Source: Donghicola tyrosinivorans (lineage in GTDB: Bacteria; Pseudomonadota; Alphaproteobacteria; Rhodobacterales; Rhodobacteraceae). From it: a DNA stretch of 64,000 nt. The position numbers were made by a program, and so were the translations under genes. The stretch lies in the NCBI RefSeq assembly GCF_003003355.1, contig NZ_PVTQ01000002.1:62001-126000 (forward strand), written 5' to 3'. The notes beneath the pieces are model-generated. The model was not told the DNA's origin. It did no database searches and was given only the letters and a program-made list of their open reading frames with translations. This document shows positions 9,284-27,386 of the stretch, piece by piece (positions within the stretch are counted from its first letter, which is position 1; each line of letters starts with the position of its first letter).

Positions 9284-9817
9284 ATGGCAAAACGTTGGTA
9301 CTCGGTAAGTGTTCTCTCGAACTTCGAGAAGAAGATTGCCGAACAGATCAGACAGTCTGTCATCGAAAACGGCCTCGAAGCAGAGATCGAAGAAGTTCTG
9401 GTGCCCACCGAAGAGGTGATCGAAGTGCGCCGGGGCAAGAAGGTGACGACCGAGCGTCGTTTCATGCCCGGCTACGTGCTGGTGCGCATGGAGATGACCG
9501 ATCGTGGCTATCACCTGATCAGCTCGATCAACCGCGTGACCGGTTTCCTTGGCCCGCAGGGGCGCCCGATGCCCATGCGTGACGCTGAGGTGAACGCGAT
9601 CCTGAACCGTGTTCAGGAGAACGAGGAAACCCCGCGTACCCTCATCCACTTCGAAGTGGGCGAGAAGGTTAAAGTTAACGACGGTCCGTTCGAAGATTTC
9701 GACGGCATGGTCGAGGAAGTCGACGACGAGAACCAGCGTCTGAAGGTCACCGTTTCGATCTTCGGCCGCGAGACCCCCGTCGAACTGGAATACGGTCAGG
9801 TCACCAAACAGATCTGA
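9284..9817 (+). CDS. nusG: Transcription termination/antitermination factor NusG
   Basis: A 177-aa protein that binds the RNA polymerase clamp helices and links it to Rho or the ribosome (S10). The N-terminal NGN domain begins [22 protein letters not shown], with PGYVLVRM in the middle. The C-terminal KOW domain is [22 protein letters not shown]. The ATG at 9284 gives the standard N-terminus; eight extra in-frame codons from 9260 are rejected. The Shine-Dalgarno sequence is weak (GAGG about eleven bases upstream). rplK follows after 102 bases containing GC-rich hairpins. Confidence 0.97.
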   Translation: MAKRWYSVSVLSNFEKKIAEQIRQSVIENGLEAEIEEVLVPTEEVIEVRRGKKVTTERRFMPGYVLVRMEMTDRGYHLISSINRVTGFLGPQGRPMPMRDAEVNAILNRVQENEETPRTLIHFEVGEKVKVNDGPFEDFDGMVEEVDDENQRLKVTVSIFGRETPVELEYGQVTKQI

Positions 9818-9919
9818 TCGCTACCCCGCGGGAGGGGTAGGGGCCGCGGCCCCGATCCGAACCGCGACAACTCAATCCTGATGGACGCGTCCTGACGGTG
9901 TTGGAAAAGGAAAAGCCAA

Positions 9920-10345
9920 ATGGCTAAGAAACTGATTGGCAGCCTCAAGCTGCAAGTGCCTGCGGGCAAAGCGAACCCCTCGCCGCCGGTAGGCCCCGCA
10001 CTGGGTCAGCGCGGCATCAACATCATGGAATTCTGCAAGGCGTTCAACGCCAAGACGCAGGACATGGAGCCCGGCGCGCCGTGCCCGACCGTGATCACCT
10101 ACTACCAGGACAAATCCTTCACCATGGAAATCAAGACGCCCCCCGCGTCTTATTACCTGAAGAAGGCTGCAAAGCTGCAGGGTGGTTCCAAGACCCCCGG
10201 CCGCGCAACTGCAGGTTCGGTAACCGCCAAGCAGGTCCGTGAGATCGCTGAAGCGAAGATGAAAGACCTGAACGCAAACAGCGTTGAGCAGGCGATGAAG
10301 ATCATCATGGGCTCGGCCCGTTCGATGGGCATTGAGGTGAAGTAA
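9920..10345 (+). CDS. rplK: 50S ribosomal protein L11
   Basis: 141 aa, normal length. The N-terminal domain shows the proline-rich hinge-adjacent segment [20 protein letters not shown] that contacts the GTPase-associated centre of 23S rRNA and is the thiostrepton site. The C-terminal RNA-binding domain contains GTAxxxR-like text in [19 protein letters not shown]. The stop TAA shares its last base with the ATG of rplA (TAATG), so translation of the two is coupled. Confidence 0.98.
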   Translation: MAKKLIGSLKLQVPAGKANPSPPVGPALGQRGINIMEFCKAFNAKTQDMEPGAPCPTVITYYQDKSFTMEIKTPPASYYLKKAAKLQGGSKTPGRATAGSVTAKQVREIAEAKMKDLNANSVEQAMKIIMGSARSMGIEVK

Positions 10346-11043
10346 TGGCTAAGCTTGGTAAACGTACCCGCGCCGTCCGCGAAGCCTTTGCTGGCAAAGA
10401 GGACATCTCGATCGCTGAAGCCGTTGCACTGGTAAAGGCAAACGCCACCGCCAAGTTCGACGAAACCATCGAAATCGCAATGAACCTTGGCGTTGACCCC
10501 CGTCACGCTGACCAGATGGTTCGCGGTGTTGTCAGCCTGCCCAACGGCACTGGTAAAACCGTTCGCGTTGCAGTGTTCGCACGTGGTGCCAAGGCTGACG
10601 AAGCCAAAGCAGCAGGCGCAGACATCGTAGGCGCAGAAGACCTGATGGAAACCATCCAGGGCGGCAAGATCGACTTCGATCGTTGCATCGCGACCCCGGA
10701 CATGATGCCCATCGTTGGTCGTCTTGGTAAGGTTCTGGGCCCCCGCAACCTGATGCCGAACCCCAAAGTCGGCACTGTGACCATGGACGTTGCTCAGGCG
10801 GTTTCGGACGCCAAGGGCGGTCAGGTTCAGTTCAAGGTTGAAAAAGCTGGTGTGATCCACGCTGGCGTCGGCAAAGCCTCGTTCGACGAAGCAAAACTGA
10901 TCGAGAACGTGAAAGCGTTCGTTGATGCAGTCGTCAAAGCGAAGCCTGCTGGTGCAAAAGGCGCATACGTCAAAAAAGTTTCGCTGAGCTCGACCATGGG
11001 CGGTGGCGTTTCGGTTGACGTTTCCGACGCAGTCGCTCAATAA
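10345..11043 (+). CDS. rplA: 50S ribosomal protein L1
   Basis: 232 aa, normal length, forming the mobile stalk near the E site. Family signatures [20 protein letters not shown] (about residues 120-139) and [18 protein letters not shown] are present. The gene starts on the last base of the rplK stop. In E. coli L1 represses translation of its own L11-L1 mRNA; a matching site cannot be judged here. A 243-base leader separates it from rplJ. Confidence 0.98.
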   Translation: MAKLGKRTRAVREAFAGKEDISIAEAVALVKANATAKFDETIEIAMNLGVDPRHADQMVRGVVSLPNGTGKTVRVAVFARGAKADEAKAAGADIVGAEDLMETIQGGKIDFDRCIATPDMMPIVGRLGKVLGPRNLMPNPKVGTVTMDVAQAVSDAKGGQVQFKVEKAGVIHAGVGKASFDEAKLIENVKAFVDAVVKAKPAGAKGAYVKKVSLSSTMGGGVSVDVSDAVAQ

Positions 11044-11286
11044 GCGCTGCAAAGAGATTCTGGCGCAAGCCAGATGGCGGGGCGGCAACGCCCCGTCCTG
11101 TCCGAGACGAAGGGTGTCCCAATAGGGACTTAATAGTCGCCTTTCTGAGATGGGGAACGAACTAAGAATTCCGTATGGGGCTCTGCCCCAGAGAATCTTG
11201 GCTTCGGGACCCTGAAACGGACCCGACGCTCTGATTTTGTCAGGGCAAACTTGAGCCGGGGGAAACCCCAAACTTGGAGTAAAACT
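11044..11286 (+). promoter_or_regulatory. rplJ leader with stem-loops
   Basis: This 243-base spacer has no ORF. It holds a perfect hairpin GGGGCG/CGCCCC (11079-11094), a second TGGGGC/GCCCCA (11176-11190) and further pairing near 11206-11230. In other bacteria the rplJ leader binds the L10-L12 complex for autogenous control; the length and structure fit that, but this is inference. Confidence 0.5.
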
Positions 11287-11802
11287 GTGGATAGAGCACA
11301 AAAAGAGAAAGTGGTCGAGGAACTCGGCCAGATCTTTGAAAGCTCTGGCGTCGTAGTGGTTGCACACTACGAGGGTCTCACGGTTGCGGAGATGCAAGAC
11401 CTGCGTGCGAAAGCACGTGAGGCGGATGCGTCGGTGCGTGTTGCCAAGAACAGGCTCGCCAAGATCGCTCTGGAGGGCAAGCCCTGCGAAAGCATGGCAC
11501 AGTACCTCTCGGGTATGACCGTTCTTACCTACTCGGAAGACCCAGTGGCAGCAGCCAAGGTCGCCGAGGACTTCGCCAAGTCGAACAGCAAGTTCGAAAT
11601 CCTTGGCGGTGCAATGGGCGAGAACGCTCTGGACCGTGCCGGTGTTGAAGCCGTGTCGAAAATGCCTTCGCGCGAGGAGCTTATTGCCTCGATCGTTGGT
11701 TGTATCGGCGCACCCGCTTCGAACATCGCCGGTGCAATTGGCGCACCTGCTTCGAACATCGCCGGCATCCTGTCGACCATCGAAGACAAGGCAGCCGCCT
11801 AA
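11287..11802 (+). CDS. rplJ: 50S ribosomal protein L10
   Basis: 171 aa beginning with a GTG codon at 11287 that gives the usual N-terminus (V/M)[16 protein letters not shown] lies eight bases upstream. A longer frame from 11251 adds 12 residues without family support. L10 anchors the L7/L12 dimers to the stalk base. The C-terminal helix, which binds L12 dimers, contains a tandem duplication of eleven codons, reading [11 protein letters not shown] then [11 protein letters not shown], from a near-identical 33-bp DNA repeat at 11704-11769. rplL follows after 73 bases. Confidence 0.97.
   Translation: MDRAQKEKVVEELGQIFESSGVVVVAHYEGLTVAEMQDLRAKAREADASVRVAKNRLAKIALEGKPCESMAQYLSGMTVLTYSEDPVAAAKVAEDFAKSNSKFEILGGAMGENALDRAGVEAVSKMPSREELIASIVGCIGAPASNIAGAIGAPASNIAGILSTIEDKAAA
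11704..11769 (+). repeat. 33-bp tandem repeat inside rplJ
   Basis: Two consecutive 33-bp units (11704-11736 and 11737-11769) encode [10 protein letters not shown] twice. By eye the units differ at two wobble positions plus the last two codons. It lies in the L12-binding C-terminal helix of L10. Confidence 0.85.
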
Positions 11803-11875
11803 CGCAATCAAGAGAGCCGCGTAGGGTTATAACCCTGACGTTGGAACACATCTTATATACGGAAAGAGTCAAAAA

Positions 11876-12253
11876 ATGGCTGATCTGAAGAAACTGGCAG
11901 AAGAGATCGTTGCTCTGACCCTGCTGGAAGCACAAGAACTGAAAACCATCCTGAAGGATGAGTACGGCATCGAGCCCGCAGCTGGCGGCGCAGTGATGAT
12001 GGCTGGCCCCGCGGCAGACGCAGGCGCAGCAGCTGAAGAAAAGACCGAATTCGACGTCATCCTGAAGTCGGCAGGCGACAAGAAGATCAACGTGATCAAA
12101 GAAGTTCGCGGCATCACCGGTCTGGGCCTGAAAGAAGCTAAAGAACTGGTTGAAGCCGGTGGCAAAGCTGTCAAAGAAGGCGTTGACAAAGCAGAAGCTG
12201 AAGCGATCAAAAAGCAGCTTGAAGAAGCTGGCGCTGAAGTCGAGCTCAAGTAA
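11876..12253 (+). CDS. rplL: 50S ribosomal protein L7/L12
   Basis: 125 aa. It has the N-terminal dimerisation helices ([23 protein letters not shown]), an Ala/Gly-rich hinge (about 40-53) and the C-terminal factor-binding domain with [20 protein letters not shown] and [19 protein letters not shown]. It is the multi-copy stalk protein that recruits EF-Tu, EF-G and other GTPases. Its ATG follows GGAAAG. A double stem-loop region downstream separates it from rpoB. Confidence 0.98.
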   Translation: MADLKKLAEEIVALTLLEAQELKTILKDEYGIEPAAGGAVMMAGPAADAGAAAEEKTEFDVILKSAGDKKINVIKEVRGITGLGLKEAKELVEAGGKAVKEGVDKAEAEAIKKQLEEAGAEVELK

Positions 12254-12496
12254 TCTTCGCCCGGAGCTTATCCGGGTAGGATTTTTAGGCAGGGTCGGGG
12301 TTTTCCCCGGCCCTGCCGAACCTGTCTCAGCAAAAGGTTTTTGAGAGACCTTTTTCTAAGGTGAGGTTCACAGGATCGGGAGGCTGCCGGTGGGACGGTG
12401 GCCAGGCATGGATCCAGAACACGCTGTCTCTTGGGTGTGCGACCGGGGCCCGACGGTATGCGCAACCGCATGAGAAACGAAAGGTGAGATCGCTCC
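12254..12496 (+). promoter_or_regulatory. rplL-rpoB intergenic attenuator region
   Basis: 243 bases with three consecutive stem-loops. The first is CCCGGA/TCCGGG (12260-12276). The second is a 13-bp stem at 12288-12317 (GGCAGGG...CCCTGCC, TTTT loop, one G-T pair). The third is a weaker stem AAAAGGT/ACCTTTT (12332-12354) running into T residues, which resembles an intrinsic terminator. The position matches the known partial terminator between rplL and rpoB in E. coli, which lowers RNA polymerase subunit output relative to ribosomal proteins. Function here is inferred. Confidence 0.6.
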
Positions 12497-16633
<4,137 letters not shown>

Positions 16634-16684
16634 GGGGCTCTGCCCCTTGCTTAACCCCTTTCGGCCTCATTCAAGGAATATGAC

Positions 16685-19600
16685 ATGAACCAGGAACTGA
16701 CGAACAACCCGTTCAACCCGCTCACCCCGGCGAAGCAATTCGACGAGATCAAAGTCTCGCTTGCCTCGCCCGAGCGGATCCTGTCGTGGTCGTACGGCGA
16801 AATCAAAAAGCCCGAGACCATCAACTACCGTACCTTCAAGCCCGAGCGTGACGGTCTGTTCTGCGCCCGTATCTTTGGCCCGATCAAAGACTACGAATGC
16901 CTTTGCGGCAAATATAAGCGCATGAAGTACCGCGGCGTCGTCTGTGAAAAGTGCGGCGTCGAAGTAACTCTGCAGAAAGTCCGACGCGAGCGTATGGGCC
17001 ACATCGAGCTGGCCGCACCTTGCGCGCACATCTGGTTCCTCAAGTCGCTGCCCTCGCGCATCGGCCTGATGCTGGATATGACGCTGCGTGATCTGGAACG
17101 CGTTCTCTACTTCGAAAACTACGTTGTGATCGAACCCGGTCTGACCGATCTGACCTATGGCCAGATGATGACCGAAGAAGAGTTCATGGACGCTCAGGAC
17201 CAGTTCGGCATGGACGCTTTCACCGCCAACATCGGCGCTGAAGCGATCCGCGAAATGCTGGCTGCAATTGATCTGGAAGCCGAAGCCGAGCAGCTGCGCG
17301 CTGATCTTGCCGAAGCAACCGGCGAGTTGAAGCCCAAGAAGATCATCAAGCGTCTGAAAGTCGTTGAATCGTTCCTCGAGTCGGGCAACCGCCCCGAGTG
17401 GATGATCATGACCGTGATCCCCGTGATCCCGCCGGAACTGCGTCCGCTGGTTCCGCTGGATGGCGGCCGCTTTGCGACCTCGGATCTGAACGATCTGTAC
17501 CGCCGCGTGATCAACCGGAACAACCGTTTGAAGCGTCTGATCGAACTGCGTGCACCCGATATCATCGTGCGTAACGAAAAGCGTATGCTGCAGGAAGCTG
17601 TGGACGCGCTGTTCGACAACGGCCGCCGTGGCCGCGTCATCACCGGCGCGAACAAGCGTCCGCTGAAGTCGCTGTCCGACATGCTGAAAGGTAAGCAGGG
17701 TCGTTTCCGTCAGAACCTTCTGGGTAAGCGCGTGGACTTCTCGGGCCGTTCGGTCATTGTGACCGGTCCGGAACTGAAGCTGCACCAGTGTGGTCTGCCC
17801 AAGAAGATGGCGCTCGAACTCTTCAAGCCCTTCATCTATTCGCGTCTTGAGGCCAAAGGTCTTTCGAGCACCGTGAAGCAGGCGAAGAAGCTGGTCGAAA
17901 AAGAGCGTCCCGAAGTTTGGGATATCCTCGACGAAGTGATCCGCGAACACCCTGTCATGCTGAACCGTGCGCCGACGCTGCACCGTCTTGGCATTCAGGC
18001 GTTCGAACCCACGCTGATCGAAGGTAAGGCAATCCAGCTACACCCGCTGGTCTGCTCGGCGTTCAACGCTGACTTCGACGGTGACCAGATGGCTGTGCAC
18101 GTTCCCCTGAGCCTTGAGGCCCAGTTGGAAGCGCGCGTCCTGATGATGTCGACCAACAACGTTCTGTCGCCCGCAAACGGCGCGCCGATCATCGTTCCTT
18201 CGCAGGATATGATTCTGGGTCTGTACTACACGACCCTGAACCGTAAAGGCATGAAGGGCGAAGGCATGGCGTTCGCATCGCTGGACGAAGTGCAGCACGC
18301 ACTGGACAGCGGCGCCGTTCACCTGCACGCCAGCGTGACCGCACGGATCAAGCAGATCGACGAAGACGGTCTTGAGGTCGTCAAGCGCTATGACACCACC
18401 CCCGGTCGTGTCCTGCTTGGCAACCTGCTGCCGCTGAACGCGAAAGCACCGTTCGAACTGGTGAACCGTCTGCTGCGTAAGAAAGAAGTGCAGCAGGTCA
18501 TCGACACCGTTTACCGTTACTGCGGCCAGAAGGAGTCGGTTATCTTCTGTGACCAGATCATGACCCTCGGCTTCCGTCAGGCGTTCCGCGCAGGCATCTC
18601 GTTCGGTAAGGACGACATGGTGATCCCCGACAACAAGTGGGAGATCGTAGAAGCCACCCGCGAGCAGGCCAAAGGCTTTGAACAACAGTACATGGACGGT
18701 CTGATCACTCAGGGCGAAAAGTACAACAAAGTCATCGACGCATGGACCCGTTGTAACGACAACGTCACCGACGCGATGATGAACACCATCTCGGCAGCGA
18801 AGACCGACGAGAATGGCGCTGAAATGGAACCGAACTCGGTTTACATGATGGCCCACTCCGGTGCGCGTGGCTCGGTCACGCAGATGAAGCAGCTGGGTGG
18901 TATGCGCGGCCTGATGGCGAAGCCGAACGGCGACATCATCGAGACGCCCATCATCTCGAACTTTAAAGAAGGTCTGACCGTTCTCGAGTACTTCAACTCG
19001 ACCCACGGTGCCCGTAAGGGTCTGTCGGATACCGCTCTGAAGACGGCGAACTCGGGTTACCTGACCCGTCGTCTGGTGGACGTGGCGCAGGACTGCATCG
19101 TGCGTCAGCACGACTGTGGCACTGACAACGCGATCACCGTGGAAGCGGCTGTCAACGACGGTGAAGTCGTCGCATCGCTGTCCGAGCGTATTCTGGGCCG
19201 GACCGCGGCCGAGGACATCATTGTTCCCGGCAGCGACGAAGTCATCGCAGCCAACGGCACCCTGATCGACGAACGTCTGGCAGATCGCATTGGCACCACC
19301 GGTGTTCAGTCGGCCCGTGTTCGCTCGGCGCTGACCTGTGAAGCCGAAGATGGCGTCTGTGCAATGTGCTACGGTCGTGACCTTGCACGCGGCACCATGG
19401 TGAACCAGGGCGAAGCCGTTGGTATCATCGCGGCGCAGTCGATCGGTGAACCCGGTACACAGCTGACCATGCGTACGTTCCACATTGGTGGCGTTGCGCA
19501 GGGTGGCCAGCAGTCGTTCCAGGAAGCCGGTCATCAGGGCAAGATCGAGTTCCGCAACCCCAACACCATTGAGAACGCCGCTGGCGAGATCATCGTGATG

Positions 19601-20878
19601 GGCCGGAACATGCAGATCGCGATCATGTCGGGCGAAGGTGCGGAACTGGCCAGCTACAAGCTGGGTTACGGTACCAAGCTGTTCGTGACCGAAGGTCAGG
19701 ACGTCAAGCGCGGCGACAAGCTGTTCGAATGGGACCCCTTCACTCTGCCGATCATCGCAGAGAAAACGGGTAAAGCCCGTCTGGTTGACCTTGTGGCCGG
19801 TGTTGCCGTCCGCGACGAGACCGACGATGCGACCGGTATGACCCAGAAGATCGTGATCGACTGGCGTGCTGCTCCCAAAGGCAACGAGCTCAAGCCCGAG
19901 ATCCTGATCGTTGATCCGGAAACCGGCGAGCCGATCCGTAACGATGCCGGCAACCCTGTCAGCTACCCCATGTCGGTCGACGCAATTCTGTCGGTCGAAG
20001 AGGGTGACGATGTCCGGGCCGGTGACGTTGTGGCGCGTATCCCGCGCGAAGGCACCAAGACCAAGGACATTACCGGTGGTCTGCCCCGCGTTGCGGAACT
20101 GTTCGAAGCCCGTCGTCCCAAGGACCACGCGATCATCGCGGAAATCGATGGTTACGTGCGCTTTGGCCGCGACTACAAGAACAAGCGTCGCATCACGATC
20201 GAGCCTGCAGAGGATGGTCGCGAGCCCGTCGAATACATGGTGCCCAAGGGCAAGCACATTCCTGTTCAGGAAGGTGACTTCGTTCAAAAGGGTGAATACA
20301 TCATGGACGGTAACCCCGCGCCCCATGACATCCTTGCGATCCTCGGCATCGAGGCTCTGGCGAACTACATGATCAACGAAGTGCAGGACGTTTACCGACT
20401 GCAGGGCGTGAAGATCAACGACAAGCACATCGAGGTTGTCGTGCGTCAGATGCTGCAGAAGTGGGAGATCCAGGACAGCGGTGACACCACCCTGCTCAAG
20501 GGCGAACACGTCGAGAAGATGGAGTTCGACGCAGCCAACGAAAAGGCCATCAGCAAAGGCGGCCGTCCTGCCAAGGGCGAACCGATCCTGCTGGGTATCA
20601 CCAAGGCGTCGCTGCAGACCCGCAGCTTCATCTCGGCGGCCTCGTTCCAGGAGACCACCCGCGTCCTTACCGAAGCATCGGTACAGGGCAAGCGCGACAA
20701 GCTGGTCGGCCTGAAAGAGAACGTGATCGTTGGTCGTCTGATCCCTGCCGGTACCGGTGGCGCAACCCAGCGCGTTCGCAAGATCGCTCACGATCGCGAC
20801 CACATCGTGATCGAAGCGCGCCGCGAAGAGGCCGAGGCAGCTGCTGCACTGGCCGCTCCTTCGGCAAGCGACGAATAA
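16685..20878 (+). CDS. rpoC: RNA polymerase beta' subunit
   Basis: 1397 aa. The N-terminal zinc-binding motif ([20 protein letters not shown], about 71-90), the catalytic Mg2+ loop NADFDGDQM (461-469) and the trigger-loop and bridge-helix region (around [20 protein letters not shown] and [18 protein letters not shown]) are complete. AAGGAA precedes the ATG. A strong terminator ends the operon 28 bases after the stop. Together with rpoB and rpoA, this window therefore encodes the whole core enzyme except omega. Confidence 0.99.
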   Translation: MNQELTNNPFNPLTPAKQFDEIKVSLASPERILSWSYGEIKKPETINYRTFKPERDGLFCARIFGPIKDYECLCGKYKRMKYRGVVCEKCGVEVTLQKVRRERMGHIELAAPCAHIWFLKSLPSRIGLMLDMTLRDLERVLYFENYVVIEPGLTDLTYGQMMTEEEFMDAQDQFGMDAFTANIGAEAIREMLAAIDLEAEAEQLRADLAEATGELKPKKIIKRLKVVESFLESGNRPEWMIMTVIPVIPPELRPLVPLDGGRFATSDLNDLYRRVINRNNRLKRLIELRAPDIIVRNEKRMLQEAVDALFDNGRRGRVITGANKRPLKSLSDMLKGKQGRFRQNLLGKRVDFSGRSVIVTGPELKLHQCGLPKKMALELFKPFIYSRLEAKGLSSTVKQAKKLVEKERPEVWDILDEVIREHPVMLNRAPTLHRLGIQAFEPTLIEGKAIQLHPLVCSAFNADFDGDQMAVHVPLSLEAQLEARVLMMSTNNVLSPANGAPIIVPSQDMILGLYYTTLNRKGMKGEGMAFASLDEVQHALDSGAVHLHASVTARIKQIDEDGLEVVKRYDTTPGRVLLGNLLPLNAKAPFELVNRLLRKKEVQQVIDTVYRYCGQKESVIFCDQIMTLGFRQAFRAGISFGKDDMVIPDNKWEIVEATREQAKGFEQQYMDGLITQGEKYNKVIDAWTRCNDNVTDAMMNTISAAKTDENGAEMEPNSVYMMAHSGARGSVTQMKQLGGMRGLMAKPNGDIIETPIISNFKEGLTVLEYFNSTHGARKGLSDTALKTANSGYLTRRLVDVAQDCIVRQHDCGTDNAITVEAAVNDGEVVASLSERILGRTAAEDIIVPGSDEVIAANGTLIDERLADRIGTTGVQSARVRSALTCEAEDGVCAMCYGRDLARGTMVNQGEAVGIIAAQSIGEPGTQLTMRTFHIGGVAQGGQQSFQEAGHQGKIEFRNPNTIENAAGEIIVMGRNMQIAIMSGEGAELASYKLGYGTKLFVTEGQDVKRGDKLFEWDPFTLPIIAEKTGKARLVDLVAGVAVRDETDDATGMTQKIVIDWRAAPKGNELKPEILIVDPETGEPIRNDAGNPVSYPMSVDAILSVEEGDDVRAGDVVARIPREGTKTKDITGGLPRVAELFEARRPKDHAIIAEIDGYVRFGRDYKNKRRITIEPAEDGREPVEYMVPKGKHIPVQEGDFVQKGEYIMDGNPAPHDILAILGIEALANYMINEVQDVYRLQGVKINDKHIEVVVRQMLQKWEIQDSGDTTLLKGEHVEKMEFDAANEKAISKGGRPAKGEPILLGITKASLQTRSFISAASFQETTRVLTEASVQGKRDKLVGLKENVIVGRLIPAGTGGATQRVRKIAHDRDHIVIEARREEAEAAAALAAPSASDE

Positions 20879-20905
20879 TCAGCGCTGAAATGCTGTGATT
20901 GCATT

Positions 20906-20943
20906 AAGGCCCGGCGGACAGATGTCTGCCGGGCCTTTTCTTT
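20906..20943 (+). terminator. Rho-independent terminator after rpoC
   Basis: Long stem starting AAGGCCCGGC (20906-20915), pairing with GCCGGGCCTT, extended inward by GGACA/TGTCT with one G-T pair, followed by T-rich sequence (TTTTCTTT). It ends the rplKAJL-rpoBC region. Confidence 0.92.
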
Positions 20944-20997
20944 GCCCACCCATTCATGCAGAGATTTCTGAGAGTTGCCGGAACAGAAGGGCAGGGC

Positions 20998-21903
20998 ATG
21001 CTGTCAGACAATCAACGGGGCGCAGGGCTGATGATCCTGACCATGGCCGCGTTCACCCTGAACGATACCTGCCTCAAGGCGCTGGCGGGCCATATCCCCC
21101 TGTTCCAGATCCTGTTCATGCGCGGCCTATTGGCCAGTCTGGCGGTCTTTGTGGTCGCCCGCGCCATGGGCCTCTTTGACCTGCGGATGAGCCGCTCTGA
21201 CGCCAAATGGGTGGCTCTGCGCGTCTTTGGCGAGGTCACAGCCGCCTATTTCTTTCTCACTGCCCTGTTCAATATGCCGCTGGCGAATGCCACTGCGATC
21301 TTGCAGGCCGCGCCTCTGACGGTGACGCTGGCAGCGGCGCTGTTTATGGGAATGCCCGTGGGCTGGCGGCGGGTCTCGACCATCATCGTGGGCTTTATCG
21401 GCGTGCTGCTGATCGTCAGGCCGGGGACTGACGGGTTCAACATCTACTCAGTCTTTGCGCTGATTTCGGTTCTTTGCGTGACACTGCGCGATCTGGCGAC
21501 ACGCAAGATTAGCGGCGCAGTGCCGTCACTGACGGTTACGTTTCTCTCGGCCAGCGGTGTGATGGCCAGCTTTGGTTTGGCCTCTGTGGCGCAGGACTGG
21601 GTCTTGCCAACGGGCTCGCAAATCTCTCTTCTTCTCGCATCGACGTTTTTTGTGGTCTGTGGATACACAGGCAGTGTGATGGTGATGCGGGTAGGCGAAA
21701 TCTCTTATGTGGCGCCATTCAGGTACACAGGCCTTGTGTGGGCGCTTGTGCTGGGGTTTGTGGTCTTCGGCGACTGGCCGATGCCTTTGACGCTGATCGG
21801 GGCCGGTATCGTGGTCGGCAGCGGGATATATATGCTCTACCGCGAGGCGCAGGTGAAACGCGCGGCGCGGGTGCTGCTGAAAACGCGGGGGCAGGGGGTA
21901 TGA
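20998..21903 (+). CDS. EamA/DMT-family permease
   Basis: A 301-aa inner-membrane protein made of two EamA repeats with about ten hydrophobic helices (for example GLMILTMAAFTLNDTCLKAL near the start and FVVFGDWPMPLTLIGAGIVVG in the last third). The family exports or imports metabolites such as amino acids, nucleosides or S-adenosylmethionine, so the substrate cannot be named. The start at 20998 (MLSDNQRGAG) is preferred to 20956 because of the purine-rich AGGGCAGGG just upstream and because the extra 14 residues look unrelated. Its stop overlaps the next start codon by ATGA, so it is co-translated with the glycosyltransferase. Confidence 0.85.
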   Translation: MLSDNQRGAGLMILTMAAFTLNDTCLKALAGHIPLFQILFMRGLLASLAVFVVARAMGLFDLRMSRSDAKWVALRVFGEVTAAYFFLTALFNMPLANATAILQAAPLTVTLAAALFMGMPVGWRRVSTIIVGFIGVLLIVRPGTDGFNIYSVFALISVLCVTLRDLATRKISGAVPSLTVTFLSASGVMASFGLASVAQDWVLPTGSQISLLLASTFFVVCGYTGSVMVMRVGEISYVAPFRYTGLVWALVLGFVVFGDWPMPLTLIGAGIVVGSGIYMLYREAQVKRAARVLLKTRGQGV

Positions 21904-22739
21904 AGGTTCAATGTCTGGGCCTTTGCCGGTTTTCCTACCCCTCCGATTCAGGGGCCTTTCAGCGCGGACCGAATGACGCGGGGAATCGCGGGGCATTTCT
22001 CTACGATCCGATCCGCATGGCCACGCGATTTTTCTTTTTCGAACAGCTGGTGCTTCCGACTTTACGGCAACAGACCAACAAGGATTTCACCATCCTGTTG
22101 CTCTTCGGTGACGACATGCCAACGCAGATGCGCCAGCACTTGGTGCAGTTGGTTGCCGACGTGCCGCAGGTCCGCCTCTGCCCCGAGCCACCGGGCCAGA
22201 AGCACAACGACATTTGCCGCCGCGTGATGCTGGACGCCCGTGACCCGGACGCCGACTGGGTGGCCGAATTCCGCATCGACGACGACGACGGGCTGGCGCT
22301 GGGGTTCATCCAGCAATGCCACGATCTGGCGCCTATTCTGGGGGCACTTGCCGCCCAGAGTAGCGAAAAACGGGCGGTTCTGGACTTTTCCAAAGGCTAT
22401 GTGCTGGATGCAGCGCGTCGGGGACTGGATATCCAGCCGGTTCTGGCGCGTCTGTGGACCCCTGGAATGGTGACCTATAGCCGCCCTGACCACCCGAAAT
22501 CCCTGCTGGATTCCAAACATCTCAAGCTTTGGCACAAGCTGCCCGTGCTGGGGCTGGCTGAAGATCCGATGTTCATTCGTGGTGCTCATGCGGGCAATGA
22601 CAGCGCCATCCAGACCCGCAAAATCCAGAAGTTCCGGATCGATCCGTTTGACATTCCGGGCCAGATTGAGGACGTCTTCGGACTGGAGCTAGAGCAGGTC
22701 GAGATGGCCTGGCTCGACTGCCCCGGCCGCAAGTCCTGA
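21900..22739 (+). CDS. Putative glycosyltransferase (rhamnosyltransferase-like)
   Basis: 279 aa starting at the ATGA overlap with the permease gene; an upstream extension of the frame from 21738 lies wholly inside that gene and is not used. The sequence matches my memory of the putative rhamnosyl-transferase family common in Rhodobacteraceae. An N-terminal segment gives MKVQCLGLCRFSYPS, then FFFFEQLVLPTLRQQ and KDFTILLLFGDDMP, followed by the acidic cluster RIDDDDGLALGFI, which would serve as the metal and nucleotide-sugar binding DxD-type motif. No membrane segment is seen, so it probably acts in the cytoplasm. The sugar and acceptor are unknown. Confidence 0.65.
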   Translation: MKVQCLGLCRFSYPSDSGAFQRGPNDAGNRGAFLYDPIRMATRFFFFEQLVLPTLRQQTNKDFTILLLFGDDMPTQMRQHLVQLVADVPQVRLCPEPPGQKHNDICRRVMLDARDPDADWVAEFRIDDDDGLALGFIQQCHDLAPILGALAAQSSEKRAVLDFSKGYVLDAARRGLDIQPVLARLWTPGMVTYSRPDHPKSLLDSKHLKLWHKLPVLGLAEDPMFIRGAHAGNDSAIQTRKIQKFRIDPFDIPGQIEDVFGLELEQVEMAWLDCPGRKS

Positions 22740-22744
22740 GGCGG

Positions 22745-22773
22745 TTGACAAACCCTCCGACTCCCTCTAATTA
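22745..22773 (+). promoter_or_regulatory. Probable sigma70-type promoter of the str operon
   Basis: TTGACA at 22745-22750, a 17-base spacer and TAATTA at 22768-22773. It begins six bases after the glycosyltransferase stop and drives a leader of about 190 bases before rpsL. It is the cleanest promoter match I found in the window. Confidence 0.65.
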
Positions 22774-22973
22774 GCGCGCACTCATGGCCGGGGTGCGCCC
22801 GCGGCCTGCATCAGAAACTGTAGCGGTCAAGATCCGGCGGTCAAACGCCCGATCCTCTGAAAGTCCACCGCGTCGTGCCCCGTTTGGGTCGCGAATGCGG
22901 TTTTTGCGTTTTGCGAAGGACGCGGGGCGCGCTTGAAAATGAACATGTGTTGCAACACGGGGAAAGAACCGGA

Positions 22974-23345
22974 ATGCCAACGATCCAACAGCTGATCCGC
23001 AAGCCGCGGCAGCCCAAAGTAAGATCTCAGAAGTCGATGCACCTGCAGTCGTGCCCGCAGAAACGCGGCGTTTGCACTCGCGTCTACACCACCACCCCCA
23101 AGAAGCCGAACTCGGCTATGCGTAAGGTTGCCAAAGTGCGCCTGACCAACGGCTTCGAGGTCATCAGCTATATCCCGGGTGAAAAGCACAACCTGCAGGA
23201 GCACTCGGTCGTGCTTATCCGCGGCGGTCGTGTAAAAGACCTTCCGGGTGTCCGTTACCACATCCTGCGCGGTGTGCTGGATACCCAGGGCGTTAAAGAT
23301 CGTAAGCAGCGTCGTTCGAAGTACGGCGCGAAGCGTCCGAAATAA
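22974..23345 (+). CDS. rpsL: 30S ribosomal protein S12
   Basis: 123 aa. The start at 22974 gives the invariant [12 protein letters not shown]; a 33-codon upstream frame extension is leader. The decoding-centre loop [10 protein letters not shown] carries lysine at the streptomycin-resistance position (Lys43 counting Met) and the second site reads [13 protein letters not shown], so this is a wild-type, streptomycin-sensitive type sequence. First gene of the str operon rpsL-rpsG-fusA-tuf, with 12 bases to rpsG. Confidence 0.98.
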   Translation: MPTIQQLIRKPRQPKVRSQKSMHLQSCPQKRGVCTRVYTTTPKKPNSAMRKVAKVRLTNGFEVISYIPGEKHNLQEHSVVLIRGGRVKDLPGVRYHILRGVLDTQGVKDRKQRRSKYGAKRPK

Positions 23346-23357
23346 GAGGATTAGAGA

Positions 23358-23828
23358 ATGTCTCGTCGTCACGCCGCTGAGAAGCGCGAAGTTCTGCCCG
23401 ACGCCAAATTCGGCGATCGCGTACTTACAAAATTCATGAACAACCTGATGATCGACGGCAAGAAATTTGTCGCCGAGCGTATCGTCTACAACGCGCTGGA
23501 CCGCGTTGAAGCAAAGGCGAAGCGCCCCCCCGTCGAGATGTTCCACGAAGCTCTCGACAACATCAAACCGTCGGTCGAAGTTCGTTCGCGCCGCGTTGGT
23601 GGTGCTACCTACCAGGTTCCCGTTGAAGTGCGCCCCGAGCGTCGTGAAGCGCTGGCAATCCGCTGGCTGATCACCGCATCGCGCGCCCGCAACGAAAACA
23701 CCATGGAAGAGCGTCTGGCTGGCGAACTGATGGACGCCGTTAACAGCCGTGGCTCCGCCGTGAAAAAGCGCGAAGACACCCACAAGATGGCCGAAGCCAA
23801 CAAGGCCTTCAGCCACTATCGCTGGTAA
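23358..23828 (+). CDS. rpsG: 30S ribosomal protein S7
   Basis: 156 aa, normal length; primary binder of the 16S 3' major domain at the exit site. It opens [20 protein letters not shown] and includes the conserved [36 protein letters not shown] and KAFSHYRW end. AGAGGATTAGAGA precedes the ATG. In E. coli S7 represses the str operon by binding the rpsL-rpsG spacer; the spacer here is only 12 bases, so that mechanism would need a different site. Confidence 0.98.
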   Translation: MSRRHAAEKREVLPDAKFGDRVLTKFMNNLMIDGKKFVAERIVYNALDRVEAKAKRPPVEMFHEALDNIKPSVEVRSRRVGGATYQVPVEVRPERREALAIRWLITASRARNENTMEERLAGELMDAVNSRGSAVKKREDTHKMAEANKAFSHYRW

Positions 23829-23852
23829 CCCTTAGCCTAGGACGTAGACCCA

Positions 23853-25970
<2,118 letters not shown>

Positions 25971-26060
25971 GAGCTTAACGGATTGGCGGGCATTGCCCGC
26001 CTCTCCTACAGGAAATCTACGGTGTTTCTGACACCGCTCCGAAACGAATAGGAGGCCATC

Positions 26061-27236
<1,176 letters not shown>

Positions 27237-27261
27237 TAAGAATTTGCACTTGTAAATCGGC

Positions 27262-27285
27262 GGCGCACCCCCTAAAGGGTGCGCC
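27262..27285 (+). terminator. Stem-loop after tuf copy 2
   Basis: Perfect 9-bp stem GGCGCACCC (27262-27270) with GGGTGCGCC (27277-27285), a 6-base loop, and only a poor T-rich tail (TCTGTAT). It may be a weak terminator or processing site between the str and S10 operons. Confidence 0.6.
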
Positions 27286-27386
27286 TCTGTATAGTCGCAC
27301 GACCCAGACTATCGGGTTCGAAGAGGGCCGGGGGATGAGCCTCCGTTTCCTCCTATCAACTCCAACGCCGCGAAAGGCTTCTAAAT

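Noticed and set aside
21738-21899. Upstream extension of the glycosyltransferase frame
   Set aside because: It lies entirely in another frame of the EamA gene; the ATGA-overlap start at 21900 is the natural one.
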